The notes: generated by a model from the sequence alone, not told the origin. Counted from the stretch's first letter, positions 33,398-43,237 are shown. The stretch is 64,000 nt of DNA from Phycisphaeraceae bacterium (GCA_029260715.1 JAJDCS010000044.1:1-64000); one strand, 5' to 3'. Translations and numbers: made by a program.

Positions 33398-34660
33398 ATG
33401 CCGATCCGTGCAACTTTGTCACGAACCCCGTTCCTTATGTTGGCCTGCCTGGTGCTGTCGGCCTGGGCCTCGCCCGCGCACGCCAAGCCGAAAGTCCTGA
33501 CCGGGCTTGACGTGATGCAGCGCGACGGTTTCGAAGCGCTCAAAGGCAAAAAGGTCGGGCTGATCACCAACCACTCGGGGATCAACCGCACCGGTGAACA
33601 CATCCTCGACCTGATGCACGCCTCGCCAAACGTCGAGCTGATCGCCATCTTCACCCCCGAGCACGGGATACGCGGCGACGCCGACCGTGGGATCGAGTCC
33701 GGCGTCGATGAAGCGACCGGCTTGCCGATCCACAGCCTCTACGGCAAGACGCGCAAACCCACCGACGACATGCTAGATGGCGTCGATACGCTGGTCTTCG
33801 ATATCCAGGACATCGGCGCACGGTTCTACACCTACATCGCGACCCTCGGCGAGTGCATGGACGCCGCCGCCAAACGCGGGATCAAGGTCTACGTGCTCGA
33901 TCGCCCCAACCCGCTGGGCGGGACCGACTTCGACGGCCCGATCCAGGACGATGACCTGGTCGGCAGGTTCACCTCCTTTAAGCCCATGCCGACCACCCAC
34001 GGGATGACCGTCGGGGAGATCGCCCGTCTGTTTAACGGCCCGTACGGGATCGGCTGCGACCTGACCGTCATCAAGAGCGAGGGCTGGCGGCGGGGCATGA
34101 TATTCGACGAAACCGGCCTGCCCTGGGTCAACCCCTCGCCGAACATGCGGTCGGTTAGCGAGGAGATCATCTACACGATGGTCGCGTTGACGGAGGCGAA
34201 CAAGGACGTATCGGTCGGCCGGGGGACGGATCGGCCGTTTGAGTACTTGGGCGCTCCCTGGGTCGACGGCGACGCGTTTGCCGCCGAGCTTCGGTCGCGC
34301 AACCTCCCGGGTATCTGGGTGATGCGCACGACGTTCGTCCCCTCCGGGACCGACATCACGGGGCGAAAAAACTACCCCTACCAATTCATCGGCGAGGTCT
34401 GCCAGGGCGTGCGTTTCGTCGTCACCGACCGCCGGGCGGTGCGTCCGGTCGAAGCGGGGATGCACATGCTTGATGCGTTATTGAAGGTTCATCCCGAACG
34501 TTACAAGGTTGACAAACTGCGGGGCCTGGTCGGTGCGCAGTGGGTGCTGGACGCGCTTAAGGCCCGTGAGCCGGTGGAAGCTATCGTAGCCCGTTGGCGC
34601 GAGGATCCCGCGTTCAAGGGCTTCGCCGAGGCACGGGCGAAGGTTCTTCTCTACGACTAA
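33398..34660 (+). CDS. NamZ-like exo-beta-N-acetylmuramidase (DUF1343)
   Basis: 420 residues with a signal peptide (ending SPAHA-K). GLITNHSGINRTGEHILDLM, FTPEHGIRGDADRG, SLYGKTRKPT, YVLDRPNPLGG and SVGRGTDRPFEYLGAPW are DUF1343 hallmarks. Family members such as NamZ of Bacillus release N-acetylmuramic acid from peptidoglycan ends. AAAGG before ATG 33398 fixes the start. It converges with a GH13 gene and lies within 8 kb of a GH20 hexosaminidase, suggesting cell-wall turnover. Confidence 0.9.
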   Translation: MPIRATLSRTPFLMLACLVLSAWASPAHAKPKVLTGLDVMQRDGFEALKGKKVGLITNHSGINRTGEHILDLMHASPNVELIAIFTPEHGIRGDADRGIESGVDEATGLPIHSLYGKTRKPTDDMLDGVDTLVFDIQDIGARFYTYIATLGECMDAAAKRGIKVYVLDRPNPLGGTDFDGPIQDDDLVGRFTSFKPMPTTHGMTVGEIARLFNGPYGIGCDLTVIKSEGWRRGMIFDETGLPWVNPSPNMRSVSEEIIYTMVALTEANKDVSVGRGTDRPFEYLGAPWVDGDAFAAELRSRNLPGIWVMRTTFVPSGTDITGRKNYPYQFIGEVCQGVRFVVTDRRAVRPVEAGMHMLDALLKVHPERYKVDKLRGLVGAQWVLDALKAREPVEAIVARWREDPAFKGFAEARAKVLLYD

Positions 34661-34666
34661 GCCGCA

Positions 34667-36079
34667 TCAACGCTTCAAGACCCGGTAGCCCCAGGGGGCC
34701 AGGTTTACCTCGAATCCCTCGTTGAGGTCGACGTGTTCGCCGGTGAAGACGTCCTGGTACACATCCGGCCTCGGGCCAGTCGTCAGCGCGACGCGCTGAG
34801 GTTGGTCGGTCAGGTTGACCACGACCACCACGCCATCGCCGTCGCGCTCCCGGGTGAAACCGAATAACCCCTCCGTAAACGACTTGATCGGAGTTACCTC
34901 TCCCCCGAGCCCGCCGACCGCGAGCGCCTTGTTTGTCTTGCGCAGGTTCAATAGCGTCGAGTAGACCTCGGTCATCGGGTGATCGGCCCATTCGATCTCG
35001 TCCTTATCAAAAAACGCCAACTTGCGGTCGATCCCCGCCTCCTGCCCGCTGTAGACAAGCGGCATCCCGTCGAGGGTGAGCGTCAGCACCGCGAACACCT
35101 CGGCCGCGTCGCCGTAGCGCTCGACCGCCGAACCGTTCCAAGAGTTTTCGTCGTGGTTGGAGGTGAAGTACATCCGTATCGCCTCGGGCGAGAAGCTTTC
35201 GGACTCACCCTTCAGGTAGGCCCACAAATCATCGGCCGTCTTCTCGCCTTTGACGATGCCGTGGAACACGCCGTTGAGCCCCCAACTGTAGGTCATGTCG
35301 TAGGCGTCGTTGTGGGCCTCGGGGGCGTCCCATTCGGCGAGCAGGAAGACCGGCTTGATCTGGCTGAGCTCTCGGCGTGCCTGCGCCCAGAAGTCCAGCG
35401 GGACCATCCCGGCGACATCGACCCGGTAGCCATCGACGTCGCCTTCGCGCACCCAGTACGCCAGTGAGTCGAGCATGTATCGCCACAGATCCTCGCTGTC
35501 GTAGTTCAGATCGATCACGTCGTTCCAGTCCGGCACGGGCGGGGCAAAGTTGCCCTGCTCGTCCTTGGTATACCAGTCGGGGTGTTCGACGGTCAGCGCG
35601 TTGTCCCAGGCCGTGTGATTGGGGACCCAGTCGAGGATGACGCGCATGCCGCGCTCGTGTGCCTCGGCGACAAGGGCCTTGAAGTCGTCCATCGTGCCGT
35701 ACTCTGGGTTGACCTTACGGTAGTCCTTGACCGCGTAGTGGCTTCCAACCGTGCCCTTTCGGTTGAGTTCGCCGATCGGATGGATCGGCATGAGCCAGAG
35801 GATGCCGACGCCCATTTCCTCAAGCCGAGGCAGGTGTTCCTGGAACGCCTTGAACGTCCCCTGGGGAGTGTACTGGCGGATGTTGACTTCGTAGATGCTT
35901 GCGTTGTAGCTCCAATCCGGATGGACGACCGCGGACTGAGGCTGCGTTGCGGGCGCCGCAAGGGTGGTTTGGCCGTCCGCGATCTCTGCAAGGACACACG
36001 CCGGCGTTCCCACGCAAAGGGCGGCGAGTAAAAGCAGCGGGAACCGGAAAGGATGATTGGCTGTGAAGTGCTTGGGCAT
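34667..36079 (-). CDS. Secreted alpha-amylase family (GH13) glycosidase
   Basis: 470 residues with a signal peptide (1 to about 31). The GH13 barrel shows all motifs: DWVPNHTAWDN, the nucleophile in GYRVDVAGM, the acid/base in FLLAEWDA and FTSNHDENSW. A C-terminal domain (VVVVNLTDQPQRV) follows. It acts on alpha-glucans in the periplasm or outside. Convergent with namZ; the stops are 6 bp apart. Confidence 0.92.
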   Translation of the reverse strand: MPKHFTANHPFRFPLLLLAALCVGTPACVLAEIADGQTTLAAPATQPQSAVVHPDWSYNASIYEVNIRQYTPQGTFKAFQEHLPRLEEMGVGILWLMPIHPIGELNRKGTVGSHYAVKDYRKVNPEYGTMDDFKALVAEAHERGMRVILDWVPNHTAWDNALTVEHPDWYTKDEQGNFAPPVPDWNDVIDLNYDSEDLWRYMLDSLAYWVREGDVDGYRVDVAGMVPLDFWAQARRELSQIKPVFLLAEWDAPEAHNDAYDMTYSWGLNGVFHGIVKGEKTADDLWAYLKGESESFSPEAIRMYFTSNHDENSWNGSAVERYGDAAEVFAVLTLTLDGMPLVYSGQEAGIDRKLAFFDKDEIEWADHPMTEVYSTLLNLRKTNKALAVGGLGGEVTPIKSFTEGLFGFTRERDGDGVVVVVNLTDQPQRVALTTGPRPDVYQDVFTGEHVDLNEGFEVNLAPWGYRVLKR

Positions 36080-36132
36080 GGGCTAACTTCTCGCTATTTG
36101 AATAAGTAGAGTTCAATGTTTCGGTAGGTGCT

Positions 36133-36741
36133 TCAGGTCCTGGGCGCAGGCGGCGCACCACGTCCGGGCGGTGTGGGCGTGCCCTTGGGCTCCGTCGGCG
36201 TCTGCCCGGGGTCCGACGGCTCTTGCGGCTGTCCCTCGCGGGGTGCGAAGATCATGTCGCTGCTGGTATACGTCGTGCCGAACGTACTCGACAGGCGGAT
36301 CACCTGAGCAAGCCCGTCATCGAACTGATCGTGGGACAGGCTGGACATCGGGTGGATAAACGCCGACCACAATACCCCGCCGTTAAGCGCGTAACGGGCG
36401 TCCAAAGCGCGGTCGAAGTTCGACTCCAGCAGCTTACGGTATTCGCCGTCGTCGAAGTCCGCCTCGCGCGCGACCGGGGTCATGATCCGCATCCGGTCGG
36501 CGGCCCGGTCGGCCATCACCATCACCGCTACGCCCCCGACCTGGAACGCCCAACGCCCGTTGCCGCCCTCCACCTCGTCGGTGTACTCACGGATAAACCG
36601 ATCCAGCGCCGCGAAGTCGGTCGGCCCCTGGGGCTGTGCCTCGGCCGGTACGTCATCCGGCTGGGCCAAGACCGGCCGGGAGTTAATGCTCGTGGTCAAC
36701 AGCAACAGTCCGGCCGCGATGAAATAGAAAGCTGTCCGCAT
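36133..36741 (-). CDS. Secreted protein of unknown function, YbjN/CesT-like fold possible
   Basis: 202 residues from ATG 36741, which begins a signal peptide (MRTAFYFIAAGLLLL...VLA-Q). The central domain (GRWAFQVGGVAVMVMADRAA, RIMTPVAREAD, ALNGGVLWSAFIHPMSSLS) has the length and alternation of the YbjN/type III chaperone-like fold, but I do not recognise a family with certainty. The tail is Pro/Gly-rich (TPTPPGRGAPPAPRT). The frame extends upstream to 36873 without a signal peptide, so the shorter start is chosen. Confidence 0.6.
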   Translation of the reverse strand: MRTAFYFIAAGLLLLTTSINSRPVLAQPDDVPAEAQPQGPTDFAALDRFIREYTDEVEGGNGRWAFQVGGVAVMVMADRAADRMRIMTPVAREADFDDGEYRKLLESNFDRALDARYALNGGVLWSAFIHPMSSLSHDQFDDGLAQVIRLSSTFGTTYTSSDMIFAPREGQPQEPSDPGQTPTEPKGTPTPPGRGAPPAPRT

Positions 36742-36853
36742 GTTCGACTCCGAGCTAAGGTTTTCCATCCGAACTTCTGTGTAATACGCACGGTCGATGG
36801 ATACCACCCTTGTCTGCTCCCGCCGCAAGCGTGCCCCTCGATTAATCTTTTTT

Positions 36854-37447
36854 TCAATCCCCGTGCTTCTCACGCAGCCGGCCGCTTAAGCGCAACAGCA
36901 ATTGCACCCGCTCGAACTCGTCGAGCACCTCACGCAACACCTCGCGCACCGGGTCGGCGGGCGGGTCGGGCAGGGTCGGCTCAACCTCGGGACCGATCGC
37001 TTTGCGCGCCATCGCACGATACCGGCTTAACGTCCGATCCCCGAACCAGCTCACCGGCTCGAAGTCCTCGGCCAGGAACCAACTCACCGGCACACGGAAC
37101 CCGGCGTTGATCTGGCTCTTGACCACCAACTCCGCGTGCTCTTCGCTACGCAGAAGAAACCGCAGGTCGATCGCCTGCGGGTTCGCCTCCGCGATACGCT
37201 GCATCGCCGCCCCCTGCAACACGCAGTCACCGCACCACGTCCCGGTCAGGCAAAGCACGTGCATCTTCCGTGTGAACCCCCCCACCATCGCCGCCTGCTC
37301 ATCATTGAGCGTAAGCTGCGCATACCGCTGGTCCCACGGTGGTCGCTGCCCGTCCGCCTCACCCAGCGCCACAAAGTCGGCGTAGCTGCGGCCCTGCTCA
37401 AACTTGGTCTTCAGGAAGTCGGTTTGATTCATCAGCATGGGAGCCAT
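36854..37447 (-). CDS. Thioredoxin-fold family protein
   Basis: 197 residues. A CxxC active site lies in LCLTGTWCGDCVLQG after a beta strand, followed by IDLRFLLRSE and FRVPVSWFLAEDFEPV (cis-Pro position VPVS). It matches the thioredoxin_9-type family; no signal peptide, so it is cytoplasmic. An AGGA just before ATG 37447 supports this start. Runs into the region upstream of 36741 on the same strand. Confidence 0.82.
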   Translation of the reverse strand: MAPMLMNQTDFLKTKFEQGRSYADFVALGEADGQRPPWDQRYAQLTLNDEQAAMVGGFTRKMHVLCLTGTWCGDCVLQGAAMQRIAEANPQAIDLRFLLRSEEHAELVVKSQINAGFRVPVSWFLAEDFEPVSWFGDRTLSRYRAMARKAIGPEVEPTLPDPPADPVREVLREVLDEFERVQLLLRLSGRLREKHGD

Positions 37448-37469
37448 GGATCCTATTGGTATAGGGAGT

Positions 37470-38264
37470 TCATCGGCAAATCGAACAGATCAGTGGTTCG
37501 CGTTCTGTTTTCATTACTCCACCACGCGCGGTGATGATGTGGTCCAGTTCAGGGAACTCGGCGTCGAGATAGGCGTTGCCCTCTTGCTGGATACGTCCCT
37601 GGTCGGGGCCGCGTCCGCGGGGGGTGCCTTCGCCGTAATCGGCGTAGAGTTGATCGATCACATCCATACCCTCGACGATCTCGCCGAAGGGGGAGAAGCC
37701 CTGGGGGTCCAGGAAGCTGTTGTCGCCGAAGCTGATGAACAGTTGGGTCGTGCGGGTATCCGGGCCGCGCATGGCGAAGGTGATCCTGCCGCGTGTGTTG
37801 CTCTGGGTGTTGGGGTCATCTTTGATCGATGCGTTGCGCCAAACGGCGGAGACTTCCGGATCGCCGTTGACACCGAACTGGGCCATGAACCCTTCGACCA
37901 CACGGAAGAACTTACAGCCGTCGTAGAAGCCGTTGTCGGCGAGGTTATAAAAGCGGTCGGCGCCGTTGGGTGCCCACTCGCGCGTGACTTCGATCACAAC
38001 GTCACCCTTGGTCGTTCGAAACTTCACCTGGTAGACGTCGGGGGCCTGGCGGCTCCAGCTCTCGTGAGACGGGTCCAGCAGCACAGACTTGTCGGGGGCG
38101 CTTTCCGGATCGCTTTCCGGGGCGTCGTCTTGATCGGGCTGTGTTTCGGCGGGCTGGGTGTCAGCGGGTTCTTCCTCGGCCAGCACAGACGTCGTGGCGG
38201 ACAGGAGGCCGACCAACACAAACGTCACCCACCTAAACCGATTGATCTTCTCGAAACGCGCCAT
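37470..38264 (-). CDS. Secreted cyclophilin-type peptidyl-prolyl isomerase
   Basis: 264 residues. Signal peptide (ending SVLA-E), an acidic spacer (EEPADTQPAETQPDQDD), then a cyclophilin domain: GDVVIEVTREWAPNGADRFYNL, GCKFFRVVEGFMAQFG, RGRITFAMRGPDTRTTQLFI and FSPFGEIVEGMDVI. The Gln and Phe of the active site are in place (MAQFG, TQLFI). It assists periplasmic folding, complementing the FKBP at 22426. Confidence 0.92.
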   Translation of the reverse strand: MARFEKINRFRWVTFVLVGLLSATTSVLAEEEPADTQPAETQPDQDDAPESDPESAPDKSVLLDPSHESWSRQAPDVYQVKFRTTKGDVVIEVTREWAPNGADRFYNLADNGFYDGCKFFRVVEGFMAQFGVNGDPEVSAVWRNASIKDDPNTQSNTRGRITFAMRGPDTRTTQLFISFGDNSFLDPQGFSPFGEIVEGMDVIDQLYADYGEGTPRGRGPDQGRIQQEGNAYLDAEFPELDHIITARGGVMKTEREPLICSICR

Positions 38265-38311
38265 GGCTTCTCCTTGACTCTGTGTCTTCGTGCCTGTGTG
38301 TGCTTAATGAT

Positions 38312-39289
38312 TCATTCGCCCTGCTTGGGCTCACGCACTGTCGCTTCGCCCTCAAAGCCGGCGATCGCCCAGTCGTCGACGGCCCGGGCAAGCGCGACGA
38401 TGTATTCGTCGCCGATCGCACGTGGCGGGTCGTGGTCCGGATTTGCCGGGGTGTGGGTGAGTACGGCCAGGACGTAGTGCCGATCTTCGCCGGTGACGAC
38501 GGCCGAGTCCGAGTACCAATCTCTCCACGTGCCGCTCTTGCGGATCACCGAAACGTCCCTGCCATCCAACGCCTCGACGATCTTCGACTGAAGGTGCTCG
38601 ATATCCGGGCTCTCGAAGATTTCGCGCATCGTCCTGGAGGCCTGCGGGCTGACCAGCCGGCCCTGCTTGAGCATCAGGTAGTAGCGCAGCAGTTGCCGAA
38701 CGGTCGCGGCGTGTGACTCGCCGGCCAACGGGTCGCGGTTACGCTCAGCGCCGCTGGCGTAGTGCTTGCCCATCCACAGCCCCCCGCCGTGCAGCGGGTC
38801 GTAGAGCCTGTAGGCCGGGGAGGTAAGCACTTCTGCGATGGTTTCGAGCCCGAGGAGCTTGCTGTACTTGGCGGCCAAGGCATTATTCGACCGCTTGATC
38901 ATCAGCCCCAACTCGCCGCGTGTTTCGTCGTCGAGGTCGGCGGCGGCCTTGGGGTGGGTCTGAAAGTACGCCAGGAGGATCGTGATCTTCGGGACACTGG
39001 CGGCGTAGTACATCGTGTCGGCCCGGAGCATCGCCAGGCGTCCGGTGGTCATGTCCAACAGCCCGACGGCGGTCTGCTCGGCCTCGATCCCGTGACGCAC
39101 GCGCAGCGCGGTGTCCAGCCGGGCCAGCGCCATCGTTAACGCCGGGTCGCCGGTCGTATCAACGTCGAGGTCCAGTGTGGCCCAGGCCGGCTTGTCGGCC
39201 GGGTCAACCGCCTGACCATACGTGGTACCCACCGCCGCCGTCATCACGGCCAACCAAGCGAACACGCATACCGATAGCGATCGTTTCAT
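38312..39289 (-). CDS. Secreted serine hydrolase, class A beta-lactamase-like
   Basis: 325 residues from ATG 39289 (signal peptide ending YGQA). The three signature motifs are SVPK (Ser98-Lys101), SNN (Ser134-Asn136) and KSG in VIRKSGTWRD. No clear Glu166-type omega-loop motif could be confirmed. It could be a beta-lactamase or a D,D-peptidase-like enzyme; given nearby cell-wall genes the latter is attractive, but undecided. Confidence 0.85.
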   Translation of the reverse strand: MKRSLSVCVFAWLAVMTAAVGTTYGQAVDPADKPAWATLDLDVDTTGDPALTMALARLDTALRVRHGIEAEQTAVGLLDMTTGRLAMLRADTMYYAASVPKITILLAYFQTHPKAAADLDDETRGELGLMIKRSNNALAAKYSKLLGLETIAEVLTSPAYRLYDPLHGGGLWMGKHYASGAERNRDPLAGESHAATVRQLLRYYLMLKQGRLVSPQASRTMREIFESPDIEHLQSKIVEALDGRDVSVIRKSGTWRDWYSDSAVVTGEDRHYVLAVLTHTPANPDHDPPRAIGDEYIVALARAVDDWAIAGFEGEATVREPKQGE

Positions 39290-39325
39290 GGTCAACCGCC
39301 CTTCTGCCAAGGCCCGCCACGGATA

Positions 39326-39559
39326 TCAGCTCGGGGAACCGTCGCCCTGAGGCTGCTGAGCTTCCTGCTGGGCCTGCATCTGCTGGGCCATGTTGTGCTG
39401 GATTAACTGCACGGCGAGCACGTGCGTTGCCACTTCCATCGTCACCGGAAATTCGCTGAAGGCGTTCTGGTATCGATCGGAGACATCGCCGGCGGTCTCG
39501 CCGTTGGACTCGGCGGTAAACTTCTCACGGACCAGGTTCAGCGCATCGTTGACTTGCAT
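39326..39559 (-). CDS. Small protein of unknown function
   Basis: 77 residues, no signal peptide: MQVNDALNLVREKFTAESNG then a helical stretch and a Gln-rich tail (MQAQQEAQQPQGDGSPS). AGAGGGA precedes the ATG at 39559. It is just upstream of the serine hydrolase on the same strand with 36 bp between. No family recognised. Confidence 0.6.
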   Translation of the reverse strand: MQVNDALNLVREKFTAESNGETAGDVSDRYQNAFSEFPVTMEVATHVLAVQLIQHNMAQQMQAQQEAQQPQGDGSPS

Positions 39560-39743
39560 GATTCGTCCCTCTGGGTCTTTCAGGTCAGGTTAAGTGTTCC
39601 GCCCGGCTTGGAATCGGCCAAGGCACACGGCCCCAGCATAGCAAAATGAGGCTCACGGCGCGATCCCGCCCCCCCGCTGGCCCGATCGGTGGGTGCTGAC
39701 GTATCATGGCCCCCTGCCTCCAAACGGCCCGCGAAAGGACCCC

Positions 39744-40178
39744 ATGCTCATCGACGACGTCAAACAACAGGTGATCCAGGCCATGCGGGACAAGGACACC
39801 GCGCGGCGTGACCTGCTCAAGGTCGTGCTGGGCGAGCTCCAGACCGCCGCCGCCCGCACCGGCGACACGATGGACGACGACCAGGCCCAGCGAATCATCC
39901 GCAAGATCGTCAAGTCCAACCATGAGATGGCCGAGCTCAGCAACCGGCCGGGCGTCGCCGAGCAGATGAAGGCGGAACTGGTGATCCTCGAATCGCTGCT
40001 GCCTAAGACCCTGAGCATCGACGAGATCATCCAAGCCCTGACGCCCGTCGCCGATGCGGTCAAGTCAGCCGGCAACGACGGCCAGGCCACCGGGGCCGCG
40101 ATGAAGCACCTCAAGTCATCTGGCGCTGCTGTAGATGGCAAGGACGTGGGGCAGGCGGTCAAGCAGATGCGCGGGTAA
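39744..40178 (+). CDS. GatB/YqeY domain protein
   Basis: 144 residues, usual length for stand-alone YqeY. The sequence from MLIDDVKQQVIQAMRDKD through ARRDLLKVVLGEL, IIRKIVKSNHEMAE, ILESLLPKTLS and the C-terminal GKDVGQAVKQMRG is diagnostic. The domain is the tRNA-binding tail of GatB; the function of free YqeY is unsettled. AAAGGA before ATG 39744 fixes the start. Confidence 0.92.
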   Translation: MLIDDVKQQVIQAMRDKDTARRDLLKVVLGELQTAAARTGDTMDDDQAQRIIRKIVKSNHEMAELSNRPGVAEQMKAELVILESLLPKTLSIDEIIQALTPVADAVKSAGNDGQATGAAMKHLKSSGAAVDGKDVGQAVKQMRG

Positions 40179-40213
40179 ACCCTGCCTCAGAAAGCGACGA
40201 CGTTAAACACGCG

Positions 40214-41794
40214 CTACCCCGGGAGCAGATGCGCCTGCTGAACCGCGAGGCGCTGCTTGAAGTCGTCGAAATCCCTCAGCTCGATCGGCGACCAGACCAC
40301 TTCGCTGAACGCGATCAGCCGCGGCGATAGCTGATGGTACAGGTCCGCCTCCGTCGGGACGTGTTCCGTCCACAGGTGCGCCTCACTGCCGAGGATGTGC
40401 CGGTGCAGGTCGGGCTCGAGGTCTTGCGGGATCGGATCGAACTGATAGGTTTTTTCCAGAGGCAGCACCCTCATCCAATCGGGCTTGGTCTCGGCGAGAT
40501 CCTTCTTGGTCGCGGGGTAGTCCAGGTAGACCCACTCGTGCGTCGAGTTGATGGTGTCCATCTTCAAGCGTGCGGCCTTGGCGGACTGATTCGGTTTCCA
40601 GCCGTGGACGATCTGACCGCCGCTTGCTCCGGCGTCGATGTTGTCGCCCCAGGAGATCGACCGTCGGCCAAGACGGAGGTGGATATGCTCGGCGATCCGG
40701 TCCATGAACCATTTCTGAAGCGCCGACTCGTCAGCGAGGCCGTGCGCCTCACGCACCCGCCGGCAGGCCGGGCAGTTGTCCCACACGCCCGGCTTGCGTT
40801 CATCCCCGCCGATGTGCAGGTAGTGGTCGGGAAACAACTCGGCGACCTCGCTGAGGACGTTGCACAAAAACGTAAACGTCGTCTCCTTGCCGGCGCAGTA
40901 AACCCCGTCGAGCAGGCCCCATTGATCGCTCACCTCGATAGGCTGGCCTGAGCAACCGAACTGGGGGTAGGCCGCCAGTGCGGCGAGGTTGTGCGCGGGC
41001 ATCTCGATCTCCGGGACCACGGTGACGTGCCTTTGACGGGCGTAGGCGACGACCTCGCGGACCTGCTCCTGGGTGTAGTACCCCCCGTAGCGCCCCTTGC
41101 CTTCTTCGCCTGCTTCGCCGTTGCTGCGCCAGGCGCCGACGCTCGTTAGACGCGGGTAGCCCAGCACCTCCAGACGCCAACCCTGGTCATCGCAGAGGTG
41201 CCAGTGCAAGCGGTTGAGTTTCATCGCGGCGATCCGGTCGATCAGTTGTATGACCAGCTCGACCGGCTGAAAGTGTCGCGCCGAATCGAGCATGAACCCG
41301 CGCCATCCAAAACGAGGCCGATCTTTGACGGTGGCGCAGGGGATCCGGTGTAGCGGGGCGTTGCCGCTGGCGATATCGGCCCCGTGGCTCGAGCCGGAAC
41401 CTGCGCCTTGGTCGGCGACCGCGCGGGATGCCTCCGCGGTGTGGTAGCGGAGCACCTGAAAAAAGGATTGGCAGGCATAAAACAGCCCGGCGGCCGTGAC
41501 AGCTCGCAGCGTGACCCGGTCAGGCCGGATCGTCAGCTCATAGCCTTCTTCGCCAAGGTCCCTGGGCGGGTCCTGATCGGTCAGCAGCACCGCCCCCGTC
41601 ACGGAATCGTCGGGCCGACCGGTCTTGATGGATACATACTTCCCGGTCGCCACGCGGATACGCTGCACCAATTCATCCGCGATGAAGTGGGCGTGATCGG
41701 GGTCTGCTTTCACCGCGAGGTATACCGTCACCGCCTCGTCGAACAAAAATGCCCCGTCTTCGGCCAGGTGGGTTACGGGCTTGGGGATGATCAT
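40214..41794 (-). CDS. GH20 beta-N-acetylhexosaminidase
   Basis: 526 residues from ATG 41794 (GTG 41806 would add four). The GH20 catalytic pair is in YLHIGGDERKPGVW; other hallmarks are RGFMLDSARHFQPVE, LHWHLCDDQGWRLE and VPEIEMPAHNLAA. It removes terminal GlcNAc or GalNAc. There is no clear signal peptide, so it is probably cytoplasmic, which would fit GlcNAc recovery from imported wall fragments next to NamZ. Confidence 0.92.
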   Translation of the reverse strand: MIIPKPVTHLAEDGAFLFDEAVTVYLAVKADPDHAHFIADELVQRIRVATGKYVSIKTGRPDDSVTGAVLLTDQDPPRDLGEEGYELTIRPDRVTLRAVTAAGLFYACQSFFQVLRYHTAEASRAVADQGAGSGSSHGADIASGNAPLHRIPCATVKDRPRFGWRGFMLDSARHFQPVELVIQLIDRIAAMKLNRLHWHLCDDQGWRLEVLGYPRLTSVGAWRSNGEAGEEGKGRYGGYYTQEQVREVVAYARQRHVTVVPEIEMPAHNLAALAAYPQFGCSGQPIEVSDQWGLLDGVYCAGKETTFTFLCNVLSEVAELFPDHYLHIGGDERKPGVWDNCPACRRVREAHGLADESALQKWFMDRIAEHIHLRLGRRSISWGDNIDAGASGGQIVHGWKPNQSAKAARLKMDTINSTHEWVYLDYPATKKDLAETKPDWMRVLPLEKTYQFDPIPQDLEPDLHRHILGSEAHLWTEHVPTEADLYHQLSPRLIAFSEVVWSPIELRDFDDFKQRLAVQQAHLLPG

Positions 41795-42076
41795 GCTTTT
41801 TTTCACGGCTAGTGTAAACGAGATTCAGCCAAACCCGTGGATATCGCGGGACTTAGCATCGAACGAACCAGGCGTGTCTCACCACGGCCCGGCTCGGGAC
41901 CCCCGGATCGACGCCTGCACTTTACCATGACGATCCCACCAAGGCCTTTCGGGCTTCTCAGAGCAGCCCGCCTGCCGGGACGAGGTAGACGGCTCCGGGG
42001 GGGGGCAACGCGGGGCCTCAAGGCGCCGCCGGACCGTACCGAGCGTAAATGTCGTAGCCGACCTAAACTGCACGGC

Positions 42077-43237
42077 ATGGCAGATAGGCCGGGCATCCTG
42101 TTCACCGCCTTTGAGCCCAGCGGCGACCATATCGCTTCGGCCCTCATCGCCGAACTCAAGCAGCGTCAGCCCGATCGTCCCATCTACGCGCTGGGCGGGC
42201 CTCAAATGCAGCGTAGCGGCGCGGCGTTGATCGAATCCACCACCGACCACGCCGCGATGCTCCTGGGCGCCGCGGCGCAGGCCAAGCAACACCTTCAGCG
42301 CCTCGGCAGGCTCCGCCGTTGGCTGGACAACCACGAAATCGAAGCGCTGGTCCCCACCGACAGCCCGGCGGCGAACTGGTCGATCTGCTCAATGGTTCGC
42401 AAACATCAGCCACAAGCGAAAATAGTCCACCTCGTCGCGCCCCAACTCTGGGCCTGGGCGCCCTGGCGTGTCCGTAAACTCCGTCGGCTGACCGACCACG
42501 TCCTTTGCACCCAGCCGTTTGAGCCCGAATGGTTTCGCTACCGCGACGTCAACGCGACGTTTGTCGGACACCCCCTGTACGACAGGATCACAGGCGAGAA
42601 GCTACCGCCCGCCGACGAGCTCCCCAAGACCGATGGCCCCAAGCTCGCACTGCTGCCCGGGTCGCGGCAAAGCGAGGTCAAGCGTAACTGGCCGACCATG
42701 CTGGAAACCTACCGCCGGCTGCACGCCTCGCACCGCGGGATCGCCGCCGTCGTCGCCGCCAGCGACGAGGCTCGTCAACAGCAGATCCTACGGATGTCTC
42801 CCCTGGGTGTCTTGCCTAGCGGCATCGAGATGAGTGTCGGTGACGCGGACGCCGTCTTGAACTGGGCCGACGCCGCGCTGGTCGTGTCCGGCACCGCGAC
42901 CCTCCACGCGGCCGCCCACAGCACGCCGATGGTCGTCTTCTACAACATCAGCCGCGGGGCCTGGCACTTGGCGGGCCGATGGCTCGTCCAGACACGGACG
43001 ATGTCCCTGCCAAACCTCATCGGTGAATCAATAGGCCTTGGACGGGTCGTCCCCGAGTTGATGCCCCACTTCGGCGATGCCGATGCCCTGGTCCGGGCGC
43101 TTTCGCCCCTGCTCGCCGAGGGCCGTTCCCGACACGCCCAACACATAGCGTTCGCGGCTATCCGAAAGCGCTTCACCCAACAGCGCTTTGAGCACGCTGC
43201 GGCCGACGCCCTGCTCGCGGTGCTGCCAGAAGCATAG
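42077..43237 (+). CDS. lpxB: Lipid-A-disaccharide synthase
   Basis: 386 residues from ATG 42077 (MADRPGILFTAFEPSGDHIA); the open frame extends to 41837 but that part is not LpxB. GT19 features: VAPQLWAWAPWRVRKLRR, FVGHPLYDRI, LALLPGSRQSEVKRNWPTML, VVSGTATLHAA and MVVFYNISR. It joins UDP-diacylglucosamine to lipid X in lipid A assembly, implying a lipid A outer membrane. Divergent from the GH20 gene. Confidence 0.93.
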   Translation: MADRPGILFTAFEPSGDHIASALIAELKQRQPDRPIYALGGPQMQRSGAALIESTTDHAAMLLGAAAQAKQHLQRLGRLRRWLDNHEIEALVPTDSPAANWSICSMVRKHQPQAKIVHLVAPQLWAWAPWRVRKLRRLTDHVLCTQPFEPEWFRYRDVNATFVGHPLYDRITGEKLPPADELPKTDGPKLALLPGSRQSEVKRNWPTMLETYRRLHASHRGIAAVVAASDEARQQQILRMSPLGVLPSGIEMSVGDADAVLNWADAALVVSGTATLHAAAHSTPMVVFYNISRGAWHLAGRWLVQTRTMSLPNLIGESIGLGRVVPELMPHFGDADALVRALSPLLAEGRSRHAQHIAFAAIRKRFTQQRFEHAAADALLAVLPEA

